From Candidatus Saccharimonadales bacterium (lineage in GTDB: Bacteria > Patescibacteriota > Saccharimonadia > Saccharimonadales > Saccharimonadaceae), in contig JASLCP010000050.1 of assembly GCA_030151825.1 (NCBI GenBank), forward strand, positions 1 to 10,291: a DNA stretch of 10,291 nt, read 5' to 3'. Every line of letters begins with the position of its first letter. Position 1 is the stretch's first letter. The translations under genes and the position numbers were made by a program. Positions 4,031 through 10,291 of this stretch are shown one piece after another. The notes beneath the pieces are model-generated. The model saw only the letters and a program-made list of their open reading frames with translations. It searched no databases and was not told the origin of the DNA.

Positions 4031-4645
4031 ATGAAAGCACTTCTCGGTACCAAAATTGGTATGACCCAAATCATCAGCGACGATGGCGTAGCAACACCTG
4101 TTACGTTGATTCAAGCTGGCCCCGTGACTGTGACTCAGGTCAAGTCTGTCGAAACCGACGGCTACAACGCAGTCCAGGTGGCATATGGTGAGGGTAAGAA
4201 CCTGAGCAAGGCCGTTGCTGGTCATACAAAACCAGCTCAAGTGACCCCGAAACACATTCGGGAATTTCGTGTTGCTGAACTACCTGAAGGTCTACAGGTA
4301 GGCGACGCGATTGATGTAACACAGTTTGCGATTGGCGATATCGTCGATGCGACTGGCACATCAAAAGGTAAAGGATTTGCGGGCACCGTAAAACGCCACA
4401 ATTTCAATACCAGCAAATCGACTCACGGCGGTAACGGTAACGTTCGTAAGCCAGGGTCAATCGGATCGATGTATCCGCAAAAAGTCTTTAAGGGCAAGCG
4501 AATGGCAGGCCGTATGGGTCATGATCGTGTCACGGTCAAGAACCTTGAGGTTGCCTATGTTGATTCAATCAACAATTTGATTGGCCTCAAAGGCGCCGTT
4601 CCTGGACCACGTAAAGGTCTGATAATCATCGGAGGTAAGGCATAA
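4031..4645 (+). CDS. rplC: 50S ribosomal protein L3
   Basis: L3 binds 23S rRNA near the peptidyl transferase centre and helps start 50S assembly. The protein has 204 residues, close to the usual 209. It shows the N-terminal LLGTKIGMTQI motif and the long loop around HGGNGNVRKPGSIGS, followed by VFKGKRMAGRMG. The loop position that is the PrmB-methylated glutamine (Gln150) in E. coli reads serine here, as in many non-proteobacteria. AGAGGG precedes the ATG closely. Its stop overlaps the rplD start by one base (TAATG), favouring coupled translation. As the first gene after the leader RNA, its expression sets that of the whole operon. It is normally preceded by rpsJ, which here lies 1.4 kb away. 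Confidence 0.98.
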   Translation: MKALLGTKIGMTQIISDDGVATPVTLIQAGPVTVTQVKSVETDGYNAVQVAYGEGKNLSKAVAGHTKPAQVTPKHIREFRVAELPEGLQVGDAIDVTQFAIGDIVDATGTSKGKGFAGTVKRHNFNTSKSTHGGNGNVRKPGSIGSMYPQKVFKGKRMAGRMGHDRVTVKNLEVAYVDSINNLIGLKGAVPGPRKGLIIIGGKA

Positions 4646-5265
4646 TGGCAGACGCAAAACCTGCAGCAGCAAAGACTGTTGCCCTACCAAAAGAAGTCTT
4701 CGCAGTCGAGGTCAATAACCACGAACTGTTGAAGCTGGCGTATGATAGCTACCTTGCGAATAGTCGCCAGGCAAGCGCAACGACCAAACAGCGCGGTGAA
4801 GTTCGCGGTGGTGGTAAGAAACCATGGAAACAAAAAGGCACTGGTCGTGCACGATTTGGTTCATCACGCAACCCAATCTGGCGCGGTGGTGGTATCGTTT
4901 TTGGTCCTCGTGGCAACGAAAACTACACCAAGAAGATTTCGACCGCAAGCAAACGCGTAGCTGTAAAGCAAGCGCTGACGCTGGCAAACGAAGCCAAGAA
5001 AATTGTCATCAAGGACATCAAGACCACAGGCAAAACGTCAGAAGTGGCAAAATTCCTTGCCGATAACAAATTGACCCGCAAGACCCTGATTGTCGTCGAT
5101 GAAAAGACTCCAGAGTTGATTCGTGCTACTAACAACATCCAGAATGTACTGCTAGTTCGTGCAACCTACCTGAGTGTCTACCACATCCTCAACGCTGATC
5201 ATATCGTTCTGTCTGCAAAATCAGTCCCAGCGATTGCTGCATGGCTGGTAAAGGAGGAGGCGTAA
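4645..5265 (+). CDS. rplD: 50S ribosomal protein L4
   Basis: L4 binds domain I of 23S rRNA and its long loop lines the peptide exit tunnel. The 206 residues include that loop at about 51-87 (KKPWKQKGTGRARFGS at 58-73, then PIWRGGG), the best conserved part of the family. An Ala/Lys-rich N-terminal stretch of about 10 residues precedes the globular domain. The start overlaps the rplC stop, with GGAGG inside the rplC 3' end. In E. coli L4 also represses its own operon at the leader. Whether it does so here through the hairpin before rplC is untested. Confidence 0.98.
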   Translation: MADAKPAAAKTVALPKEVFAVEVNNHELLKLAYDSYLANSRQASATTKQRGEVRGGGKKPWKQKGTGRARFGSSRNPIWRGGGIVFGPRGNENYTKKISTASKRVAVKQALTLANEAKKIVIKDIKTTGKTSEVAKFLADNKLTRKTLIVVDEKTPELIRATNNIQNVLLVRATYLSVYHILNADHIVLSAKSVPAIAAWLVKEEA

Positions 5266-5266
5266 T

Positions 5267-5587
5267 ATGATTAATATCAGTGTTATCCCACGTGCTACTG
5301 AGAAAGCCTATGCTCAGAGCCTCAATAACGTATATGTCTTTACTGTTCCGTTGACTGCAAACAAGCAAGAGATTGCTGCTGCTGTCGAAGAGCAGTTCGA
5401 AGTAAAAGTAACTGGTGTCAAGACGCTTGTTCAGTCTGGTAAAGCTGTTCGTTTCTCTCGTGGAAAGAATCGTTATCCAGGTACAACAAACCGTAAAGAT
5501 AGCAAAAAAGCCTATGTGACGCTTGCTAAAGGCAATAGCATTCAGGTATTTGCTGAACAGCCAGTTGCAGAAGAGGAGAAGAAGTAA
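5267..5587 (+). CDS. rplW: 50S ribosomal protein L23
   Basis: L23 sits at the tunnel exit and is the docking point for trigger factor and the signal recognition particle. The 106-residue length is typical. Landmarks are the N-terminal PRATEKAYAQ segment, the V-K-V-T-G-V-K-T strand at about 47-54 and the basic loop FSRGKNRYPGTTNRKDSKKAYVTL. A strong AGGAGG lies in the end of rplD, and the ATG is one base beyond the rplD stop. The acidic tail (EEEKK) is short. The stop overlaps the rplB start by one base. Confidence 0.97.
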   Translation: MINISVIPRATEKAYAQSLNNVYVFTVPLTANKQEIAAAVEEQFEVKVTGVKTLVQSGKAVRFSRGKNRYPGTTNRKDSKKAYVTLAKGNSIQVFAEQPVAEEEKK

Positions 5588-6426
5588 TGCCGATTAAAGC
5601 ATATAAGCCTACTACTCCTGCTCGTCGCGGTATGACGACTCAAGACCTCAGTGATATTACCACTCGTAAACCACTCAAAAGCTTGATCAAGAGCAAAAAG
5701 CAAAATGCTGGTCGTAACAACACCGGTCGTATCACGGTTCGCCACCGCGGCGGTGGTGTCAAACGTCACTATCGTTTGGTTAACCACAAATTGGCTGCTG
5801 GCCTCACGGTTACAGTCGAGGAAATCGAATACGATCCAAACCGCTCAGCACGTATTGCTCGTGTCAAAGATCAGCACGGTCTGTATCACTACATTCTCGC
5901 TGATACGAGCATGACAAAAGGCAAAGTGATTGTTAGCGGTGAAGACGCGCCAATCGAAACGTCAAACCGTATGCCGCTCTCGAAGATCCCTGTTGGTTCA
6001 CAGATCTACGCGATCGAAATCCAGCCAGGAAAAGGTGCGCAAATGGTCCGAAGTGCTGGTACCAAGGCTCAGCTGATGGCCAAAGAAGGCGACTACGCAC
6101 AGGTGCGTTTGCCATCTGGCGAAGTCCGTAAGTTCCGTTTGGAGGCAACCGCGGCACTTGGTGTTGTCGGTAACGTCCAGCACCAGAACGTCAAAATTGG
6201 TTCTGCCGGCCGCAACCGACGCAAGGGTATCCGCCCAAGTGTTCGTGGTGTCGTTATGAACGCCGCAGATCACCCGCATGGTGGTGGTGACGGTGGTCGT
6301 CACGGTAGCGGTAAAGCGCCACGTACGCCATGGGGTCAATTGACACTTGGTTATCGTACGCGCCGCCGCAAAGATACTAGTAAACTAATCGTACGAAGTC
6401 GCCATGAAGCGAAGAGGAAGAGGTAA
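5587..6426 (+). CDS. rplB: 50S ribosomal protein L2
   Basis: L2 is needed for subunit joining and supports the peptidyl transferase centre. At 279 residues it is close to the usual 273-277. The N-terminal part holds GRNNTGRITVRHRGGG (42-57), the middle has the SH3-like core (EYDPNRSARIA at 81-91), and the C-terminal part has DHPHGGGDGG (228-237), including the histidine matched to E. coli His229, and the basic tail from TPWG to AKRKR. The ATG overlaps the rplW stop, with GAGGAG just upstream. There are no cysteines, frameshifts or insertions. It is among the most secure calls in the window. Confidence 0.99.
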   Translation: MPIKAYKPTTPARRGMTTQDLSDITTRKPLKSLIKSKKQNAGRNNTGRITVRHRGGGVKRHYRLVNHKLAAGLTVTVEEIEYDPNRSARIARVKDQHGLYHYILADTSMTKGKVIVSGEDAPIETSNRMPLSKIPVGSQIYAIEIQPGKGAQMVRSAGTKAQLMAKEGDYAQVRLPSGEVRKFRLEATAALGVVGNVQHQNVKIGSAGRNRRKGIRPSVRGVVMNAADHPHGGGDGGRHGSGKAPRTPWGQLTLGYRTRRRKDTSKLIVRSRHEAKRKR

Positions 6427-6429
6427 TAT

Positions 6430-6696
6430 ATGAGTCGATCACTCAAAAAAGGCCCATTCATCGATGCTAAGCTCGCTAAGAAAGTGGCGGCGCTCGCGTC
6501 AGATGATCGTACTATCATCAAGACTTGGGCTCGTGCTAGCACGATCACCCCAGATATGGTAGGCCGCACGATCGCCGTTCATAACGGTCGTGTACACGTT
6601 CCTGTGCTGGTGTCGGAAAACATGGTTGGTCACAAACTCGGTGAGTTTAGTCCAACCCGTAAGTTCCGCAAGCACGGTGGAAAGGATAAGAAGTAG
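6430..6696 (+). CDS. rpsS: 30S ribosomal protein S19
   Basis: S19 lies in the 30S head with S13 and contacts the A-site tRNA and the intersubunit bridges. The protein has 88 residues (usual about 92). It shows the family signature SRSLKKGPFID at the N-terminus, then TWARASTI and the LGEFSPTRKFRKHGGKDKK tail. The ATG is 3 bases beyond the rplB stop, with GAGG repeats in the end of rplB as ribosome binding sites. Confidence 0.98.
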   Translation: MSRSLKKGPFIDAKLAKKVAALASDDRTIIKTWARASTITPDMVGRTIAVHNGRVHVPVLVSENMVGHKLGEFSPTRKFRKHGGKDKK

Positions 6697-6698
6697 TC

Positions 6699-7112
6699 AT
6701 GGCAGAACAACTCACCGTTCGTGCCTATGCAAAGGGCGTTGACCAGGCACCACGTAAAGTAAGCTTGGTTGCTGCGCTGGTTCGCGGCCGTACCGTTGCT
6801 GACGCACTTGTTATCCTCGAGCACGTTCCAAAGCGTGCTGCGCTCCCTGTCAAAAAAGCTATCGAAAGTGCCAAGGCAAATGCCACTAACACTCACGGGC
6901 TTGATGGCAAAACATTGGTTATTTCAACATTGTCAGTGACAACAGGTACGCGCCTCAAGCGTTTCAAACCTGCCAGCCGCGGACGCGCGTTGCCTTTCCA
7001 AAAGAAGACAAGCAACATTTTGGTTGAAGTGACCGGTGTCGAAAAACCTAAGAAAAAGCCAGCTGCTGCGAAGAAAGCCGACGCGCCAGCTGAGACGAAG
7101 GAGGATAAATAA
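6699..7112 (+). CDS. rplV: 50S ribosomal protein L22 with basic C-terminal tail
   Basis: L22 touches all domains of 23S rRNA, and its beta-hairpin reaches the tunnel constriction opposite L4. The core is residues 1-113 (APRKVSLVAALVRGR near 18-31; hairpin TRLKRFKPASRGRALPFQKKTSN at 84-106). About 24 further residues (114-137) form a Lys/Ala/Pro-rich then acidic tail (KPKKKPAAAKKADAPAETKE) that is absent from the 110-residue E. coli protein. The tail is in frame and GC content does not change, so it is a real extension, not a frameshift. The start is 2 bases after rpsS, with AAAGGA somewhat far upstream. Confidence 0.97.
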   Translation: MAEQLTVRAYAKGVDQAPRKVSLVAALVRGRTVADALVILEHVPKRAALPVKKAIESAKANATNTHGLDGKTLVISTLSVTTGTRLKRFKPASRGRALPFQKKTSNILVEVTGVEKPKKKPAAAKKADAPAETKEDK

Positions 7113-7745
7113 ATGGGTCAGAAAGTAAACCCAATTAGTTTCCGCCTGCAGGTTCACAAAAACTGGAGTTCACGCTGGTTTGCTGGCAAAAAAGACTTTG
7201 CCAAATGGCTGCACGAAGATATCCAGATCCGCGAGACGATCGAGAAGAAATTCGCGTCACGTCCAACGATCAGTCGTATCGAAATTGAACGTTCAGCCAA
7301 CCTCATCACAGTTACGATTCATACCGCCAAAGCTGGTGTGGTGATCGGCCGTGGTGGTGCAGGTGTTACCGAGCTCAAAGGCCAGATCGAAAAGATCGCC
7401 AGCCTGCCAGTTCGTATCAATATCGAAGAAGTAAAGCGTCCAGAACTTGATGCTAAACTGGTTGCCGAGAATATTGCTCGTCAGCTGGAGCGCCGTATCA
7501 ACTTCCGCCGCGCAACCAAAATGACTGCTCAGAACACGATGAATGCTGGTGCCAAAGGCATCCGTATCGAGGTTGCTGGCCGACTCAATAACGCTGAAAT
7601 GGCTCGCCGTGAAAAGCTTATCGAAGGTTCAGTGCCACTGCATACACTTCGTGCTGACATCGATTTCCACGCTGCTCGCGCCAACGCGCCTGGTGTTGGT
7701 ATTATCGGTGTGAAAGTCTGGATCTACAAGGGTGAAAGGAGCTAA
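7113..7745 (+). CDS. rpsC: 30S ribosomal protein S3
   Basis: S3 forms part of the mRNA entry channel and contributes to helicase activity there. It has 210 residues (E. coli 233). It starts with the typical GQKVNPISFRL. The KH domain carries the GXXG loop as GRGG (79-82, in VVIGRGGAGV), and the C-terminal domain contains NAGAKGIRIEVAGRL and ends in GVIGVKVWIYKG-type sequence (IIGVKVWIYKGE). It lacks the longer C-terminal tail of E. coli. AAGGAGG in the end of rplV serves as ribosome binding site; the ATG directly follows the rplV stop. Confidence 0.98.
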   Translation: MGQKVNPISFRLQVHKNWSSRWFAGKKDFAKWLHEDIQIRETIEKKFASRPTISRIEIERSANLITVTIHTAKAGVVIGRGGAGVTELKGQIEKIASLPVRINIEEVKRPELDAKLVAENIARQLERRINFRRATKMTAQNTMNAGAKGIRIEVAGRLNNAEMARREKLIEGSVPLHTLRADIDFHAARANAPGVGIIGVKVWIYKGERS

Positions 7746-7750
7746 TCGAT

Positions 7751-8164
7751 ATGTTACTACCAAAGAAAACCAAGTATCGAAAAGTTCGTAAAGGCACCAA
7801 TACTGGTGTTGCCACCCGCGGTCACTACATCGCTTTTGGCGATTACGCGATCCAAGCCCAGACGAACAACGACATTACCAGTCGCCAAATCGAGTCAGCT
7901 CGTCAGGCGATGACCCGCTACATCAAACGTGGTGGTAAAATCTGGATCCGCATCTTCCCACACACTCCTCGTACGCGCAAGCCACAGGATGTCAAAATGG
8001 GTAGCGGTAAAGGTAACCCGGAATTCTTCGTCGCCAAAGTAAAAGCAGGCACCGTTCTGTTTGAAATGAAGGGTGTTGACGAAGAAGTAGCACGCGAAGC
8101 AATGCGCCTCGCTGCTCACAAACTCCCTGTAAAGACTAAATTCATCAAGCGAGAGGAAGCATAA
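7751..8164 (+). CDS. rplP: 50S ribosomal protein L16
   Basis: L16 helps form the A-site tRNA pocket of the 50S subunit. The length of 137 is close to the E. coli protein (136). Landmarks are the N-terminal LLPKKTKYRK, QIESARQAMTRYIKRGGKIWIRIFP (46-70) and KMGSGKGNPEFFVA (82-95). The residue matched to E. coli Arg81, the hydroxylation site of YcfD/RoxA, is Lys82 here, so that modification cannot occur. AAAGGAG is in the end of rpsC; the intergenic gap is 5 bases. Confidence 0.98.
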   Translation: MLLPKKTKYRKVRKGTNTGVATRGHYIAFGDYAIQAQTNNDITSRQIESARQAMTRYIKRGGKIWIRIFPHTPRTRKPQDVKMGSGKGNPEFFVAKVKAGTVLFEMKGVDEEVAREAMRLAAHKLPVKTKFIKREEA

Positions 8165-8166
8165 TC

Positions 8167-8415
8167 ATGGCTGAAGCAAAAACAACCAAAAAAGCTACTC
8201 CTGCAAAGAAAGTAGCCAAGGCTACCGAGGTGAAAACGGTCGAACAGCTGCGCGCGGAACTTGCGACAAAGCAAGCCGACCAGATTGCCAGCAAGCGTTC
8301 ACATGCTGCCGGCGAATTGGTGAACCCCCGCGTGTTGACGCAGACACGTAAAGAAATCGCGCGCCTTCACACTGCTATCCGAGCAGCTGAGCTGGCCGCA
8401 AAGGAGAGCAAATAA
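8167..8415 (+). CDS. rpmC: 50S ribosomal protein L29 with N-terminal tail
   Basis: L29 is a small helical hairpin near the tunnel exit, beside L23. The core starts at about residue 21 (EVKTVEQLRAELATKQADQ) and includes the second helix with RKEIARLHTAIRAAEL. The first 20 residues are a Lys/Ala/Thr-rich tail (KTTKKATPAKKVAKA), so the protein is 82 residues instead of the usual 63-70. The ATG at 8167 is favoured by GAGAGGAAG upstream; no internal start has an equal site. The family is recognised by position and second-helix pattern. Confidence 0.94.
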   Translation: MAEAKTTKKATPAKKVAKATEVKTVEQLRAELATKQADQIASKRSHAAGELVNPRVLTQTRKEIARLHTAIRAAELAAKESK

Positions 8416-8416
8416 T

Positions 8417-8695
8417 ATGGCCAAGACATTGACCGGTATCGTGACCTCGGATGTTCGCGATAAAACAATTACCGTCACTGTGACTAGTCGTGAGACGCAT
8501 CCGATTTACAAGAAACAGTACACTGTGACTCGTAAATACACTGCTCACGATGAAAAGAACGAAGCCCAAAAAGGCGACAAAGTTCAGATCACCGAGACAC
8601 GTCCTATTTCAAAGACAAAAAGCTTTACGCTAGCGACCATCGAAGAGAAATCTCGCGGTTCGATTGAGTTGAAGCAAGACGAGGTAGAAGCGTAA
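8417..8695 (+). CDS. rpsQ: 30S ribosomal protein S17
   Basis: S17 is a primary 16S rRNA binder with an OB fold. It has 92 residues (E. coli 84), with the core in the first 75: LTGIVTSDVRDKTITVTV, then HPIYKKQYTVTRKYTAHDE and GDKVQITETRPISKTKSF. The last 15 residues are a loosely conserved acidic tail. AAAGGAG in the end of rpmC, ATG one base after its stop. Its stop overlaps the rplN start by one base. Confidence 0.98.
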   Translation: MAKTLTGIVTSDVRDKTITVTVTSRETHPIYKKQYTVTRKYTAHDEKNEAQKGDKVQITETRPISKTKSFTLATIEEKSRGSIELKQDEVEA

Positions 8696-9063
8696 TGATA
8701 CAGCAAGAATCTCGTCTAAAAGTGACCGATAACAGCGGCGCAAAGGAAATCCTTTGTATTCGCGTTCTCGGTGGCCGAAAGATTCTTTATTCACGCGTTG
8801 GTGACATCATTGTTGCTACCGTCAAGCAAGCGAACCCAACGGGTAATGTCAAAAAGAAATCAGTCGTCAAAGCTGTCGTTGTTCGCACCCGCGACCAAAT
8901 CCAGCGTAAAGATGGCAGTACGATCGCTTTTGATGATAACGCTGCAGTAATCATTAACGACGACAAAACACCAAAGGCAACTCGTGTATTTGGCCCTGTG
9001 CCACGCGAACTGCGTGACCTTGGTTATGCCAAGATCATCAGCCTTGCACCGGAGGTACTCTAA
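8695..9063 (+). CDS. rplN: 50S ribosomal protein L14
   Basis: L14 contributes to intersubunit bridges and to the binding site of the silencing factor RsfS on the 50S subunit. Its length of 122 is typical. It starts MIQQESRLKVTDNSGAKEILCIRVLGG, and has VGDIIVATVKQ, VVKAVVVRTR at about 61-70, and the C-terminal FGPVPRELRDLGYAKIISLAPEVL, which ends exactly where the family ends. Overlaps rpsQ by one base (TAATG). Confidence 0.98.
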   Translation: MIQQESRLKVTDNSGAKEILCIRVLGGRKILYSRVGDIIVATVKQANPTGNVKKKSVVKAVVVRTRDQIQRKDGSTIAFDDNAAVIINDDKTPKATRVFGPVPRELRDLGYAKIISLAPEVL

Positions 9064-9064
9064 T

Positions 9065-9385
9065 ATGACACAGCGTATTCATAAAGACGATACCGTCAAG
9101 ATTATCAGTGGACCAAACAAAGGTAAGACCGGCAAAGTTGCTAAGGTCCTGCCAAAGAAAAACGCTATCCTTATCGAAGGTCTTGGCGTAAAGCATCGTA
9201 AAGTAAAACCATCACAGCAAAACCCAACCGGTGGCCACAAAGACATTCACGTCCCAACGCCACTGCACAAGGTTGCCCTGGTGGTTGATGAAAAAACAAA
9301 CGCGACCAGTCGCGTTGGCTACGAAAGCAAAGCAGACGGTAAAGTCCGCGTTGCTCGTCAGCTAAAGAATAAGGAGATTAAGTAA
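9065..9385 (+). CDS. rplX: 50S ribosomal protein L24
   Basis: L24 is one of the two assembly initiators of the 50S subunit. It has 106 residues. A KOW motif occupies about residues 5-32 (HKDDTVKIISGPNKGKTGKV), followed by LIEGLGVKHRKVKPSQQNP and the strand VALVVDEKT. The ATG at 9065 is chosen because GGAGGT lies just upstream in rplN and the KOW motif begins at once. A longer open frame from a GTG at 8984 would lie inside rplN and adds 27 non-family residues. The stop overlaps the rplE start by one base. Confidence 0.97.
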   Translation: MTQRIHKDDTVKIISGPNKGKTGKVAKVLPKKNAILIEGLGVKHRKVKPSQQNPTGGHKDIHVPTPLHKVALVVDEKTNATSRVGYESKADGKVRVARQLKNKEIK

Positions 9386-9966
9386 TGGCAAAAGCAACTG
9401 CTACTACCGCTCCTCGCTTGAAAGCCTTGTACCAATCACAATACGTCAAGGAACTCCAGGCCGAATTGAATCTCGCTAACGTACACCAAGTACCAAAGCT
9501 CGAGAAAATTGTGGTCAGCGTAGGAACCGGTAAAAGTAAAGACGACAAACGTCATCTTGAAACCGTCAAAAACACTTTGACGAAGATCACTGGTCAGGCA
9601 CCGGTTGAACGTTTGGCAAAGAAATCAATCGCTGGATTCAAGATCCGTGCAGGCATGGGTGCACCAGTGGGTGTCAGCGTGACACTTCGCGGCGCTCGTA
9701 TGTACGAATTCCTCGATCGATTGGTCAATATATCACTCCCGCGTGTTCGTGATTTCCACGGGGTTGGTCTCAAATTTGACCGCGGCGGAAACTACAACCT
9801 TGGTATCATCGAACAGTCAATCTTCCCAGAATTGTCATTCGAAGAAACACAAGTGTTGCACGGTCTACAGATTACATTTGCAATCCAGAACCAAGATGCT
9901 GCTCATAGCCGTGCGCTACTCGAGAAGTTTGGTCTACCGTTTGAAAAAGTTGGAGGTAAGCAGTAA
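9385..9966 (+). CDS. rplE: 50S ribosomal protein L5
   Basis: L5 anchors 5S rRNA in the central protuberance and contacts the P-site tRNA. It has 193 residues, slightly longer than E. coli (179) owing to a short N-terminal Ala/Thr stretch. Landmarks are PKLEKIVVSVGTG, AKKSIAGFKIRAGMGAPVGVSVTLRG (78-103), the conserved RLVNISLPRVRDFHG and NYNLGIIEQSIFPE. Start overlaps the rplX stop; AAGGAG is just upstream. Stop overlaps rpsN by one base. Confidence 0.98.
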   Translation: MAKATATTAPRLKALYQSQYVKELQAELNLANVHQVPKLEKIVVSVGTGKSKDDKRHLETVKNTLTKITGQAPVERLAKKSIAGFKIRAGMGAPVGVSVTLRGARMYEFLDRLVNISLPRVRDFHGVGLKFDRGGNYNLGIIEQSIFPELSFEETQVLHGLQITFAIQNQDAAHSRALLEKFGLPFEKVGGKQ

Positions 9967-10235
9967 TGGCGAAGAAATCAATGATTGCACGCGACGAAAA
10001 GCGTAAAAAAATGATTCAGAAGTATGCTGCAAAGCGTGCCGAACTAAAAGAATTGGGCGACCTTGACGGTCTACAGAAACTGCCTAAAAACAGTAGCCCA
10101 ACTCGCTGGAAGAACCGTGACGTCCTGAGTGGCCGTCCACGTGGCTACATGCGTAAGTTCGGTCTGAGCCGCATTAACTTCCGCGAAAAAGCATCAAAGG
10201 GTGAAATCCCTGGCATCACAAAGAGTAGTTGGTAA
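9966..10235 (+). CDS. rpsN: 30S ribosomal protein S14, zinc-free type
   Basis: S14 lies in the 30S head. Two bacterial forms are known: a short zinc-binding form of about 61 residues with CXXC pairs and a longer cysteine-free form. This one has 89 residues and no cysteine, so it is the zinc-independent form, although somewhat shorter than E. coli (101) in the region between the N-terminal helix and the core. It has AKKSMIARDEKR at the start, NSSPTRWKNRD in the middle and GRPRGYMRKFGLSRINFRE with the ending GEIPGITKSSW. GGAGGT in the end of rplE is the ribosome binding site. Confidence 0.97.
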   Translation: MAKKSMIARDEKRKKMIQKYAAKRAELKELGDLDGLQKLPKNSSPTRWKNRDVLSGRPRGYMRKFGLSRINFREKASKGEIPGITKSSW

Positions 10236-10253
10236 GAAGGAAAGGAAAGATAT

Positions 10254-10291
10254 ATGTCACTACAATCAACTGACCCAATCGCCGACCTTCT
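10254..10291 (+). CDS. rpsH: 30S ribosomal protein S8, first 12 codons (3' end outside window)
   Basis: The ATG at 10254 follows AAGGAAAGG at a suitable distance and opens MSLQSTDPIADLL, which matches the conserved S8 N-terminus (DPIADML in E. coli). Position after rpsN is the usual spc operon order. S8 binds the central domain of 16S rRNA and in E. coli represses the spc genes. The gene continues beyond the window. Confidence 0.93.
   Translation, partial: MSLQSTDPIADL

Noticed and set aside
8984..9064. Upstream extension of rplX from a GTG at 8984
   Set aside because: The 27 extra residues lie inside rplN and do not resemble L24. The ATG at 9065 has a good ribosome binding site and begins right before the KOW motif.
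1..10291. CRISPR array, rRNA, tRNA or riboswitch of a known class
   Set aside because: No regularly spaced repeats, no tRNA-like cloverleaf and no riboswitch core that I recognise were found on either strand.

Overview
The window is the tuf / S10 / spc ribosomal protein region of a bacterial chromosome. In order on the + strand it carries the 3' part of tuf (EF-Tu), rpsJ (S10), and then a tightly packed run of rplC, rplD, rplW, rplB, rpsS, rplV, rpsC, rplP, rpmC, rpsQ, rplN, rplX, rplE, rpsN and the first codons of rpsH. The best guess for the host is a Patescibacteria/CPR lineage, most likely Saccharibacteria (TM7). This rests on the look of the proteins (a long L29 with a Lys/Ala-rich N-terminal tail, a tailed L22, a cysteine-free 89-residue S14), on very compact spacing, and on flanking genes I do not recognise. 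It is an inference, not a demonstrated assignment. One gene ends in TGA directly before a terminator, so TGA appears to be an ordinary stop here.

Layout: tuf ends at 840 with a strong terminator. From 840 to 2290 there are two unrecognised minus-strand genes (193 and 114 residues). rpsJ follows alone at 2291-2608 with its own promoter, structured leader and terminator. From 2609 to 4030 there is a small + strand membrane protein (113 residues), an unrecognised minus-strand gene (128 residues), and a 56-residue, four-cysteine minus-strand gene. From 4031 to the end the S10/spc operon runs without any internal promoter or terminator that I can see.

The usual contiguity tuf-rpsJ-rplC is therefore broken twice, each time by about 1.4 kb. 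In both gaps the ribosomal unit is transcribed away from a pair of minus-strand genes, and each minus-strand gene appears to be its own transcription unit (promoter, gene, hairpin terminator, then at once the next promoter). Seven sigma-70-type promoters can be read by eye, all with 17-bp spacers. Several have perfect palindromes at or just after the predicted start of transcription, and both rpsJ and rplC have nested stem-loops in their 5' leaders, where autogenous control of ribosomal protein synthesis would be expected.

The r-protein genes work together as parts of the 30S and 50S subunits, and EF-Tu delivers aminoacyl-tRNA to the finished ribosome. The functions of the five interspersed genes are unknown. 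The most interesting items are the four-cysteine microprotein unit, the repeated divergent architecture, the two candidate r-protein leader RNAs and a probable leaderless mRNA.
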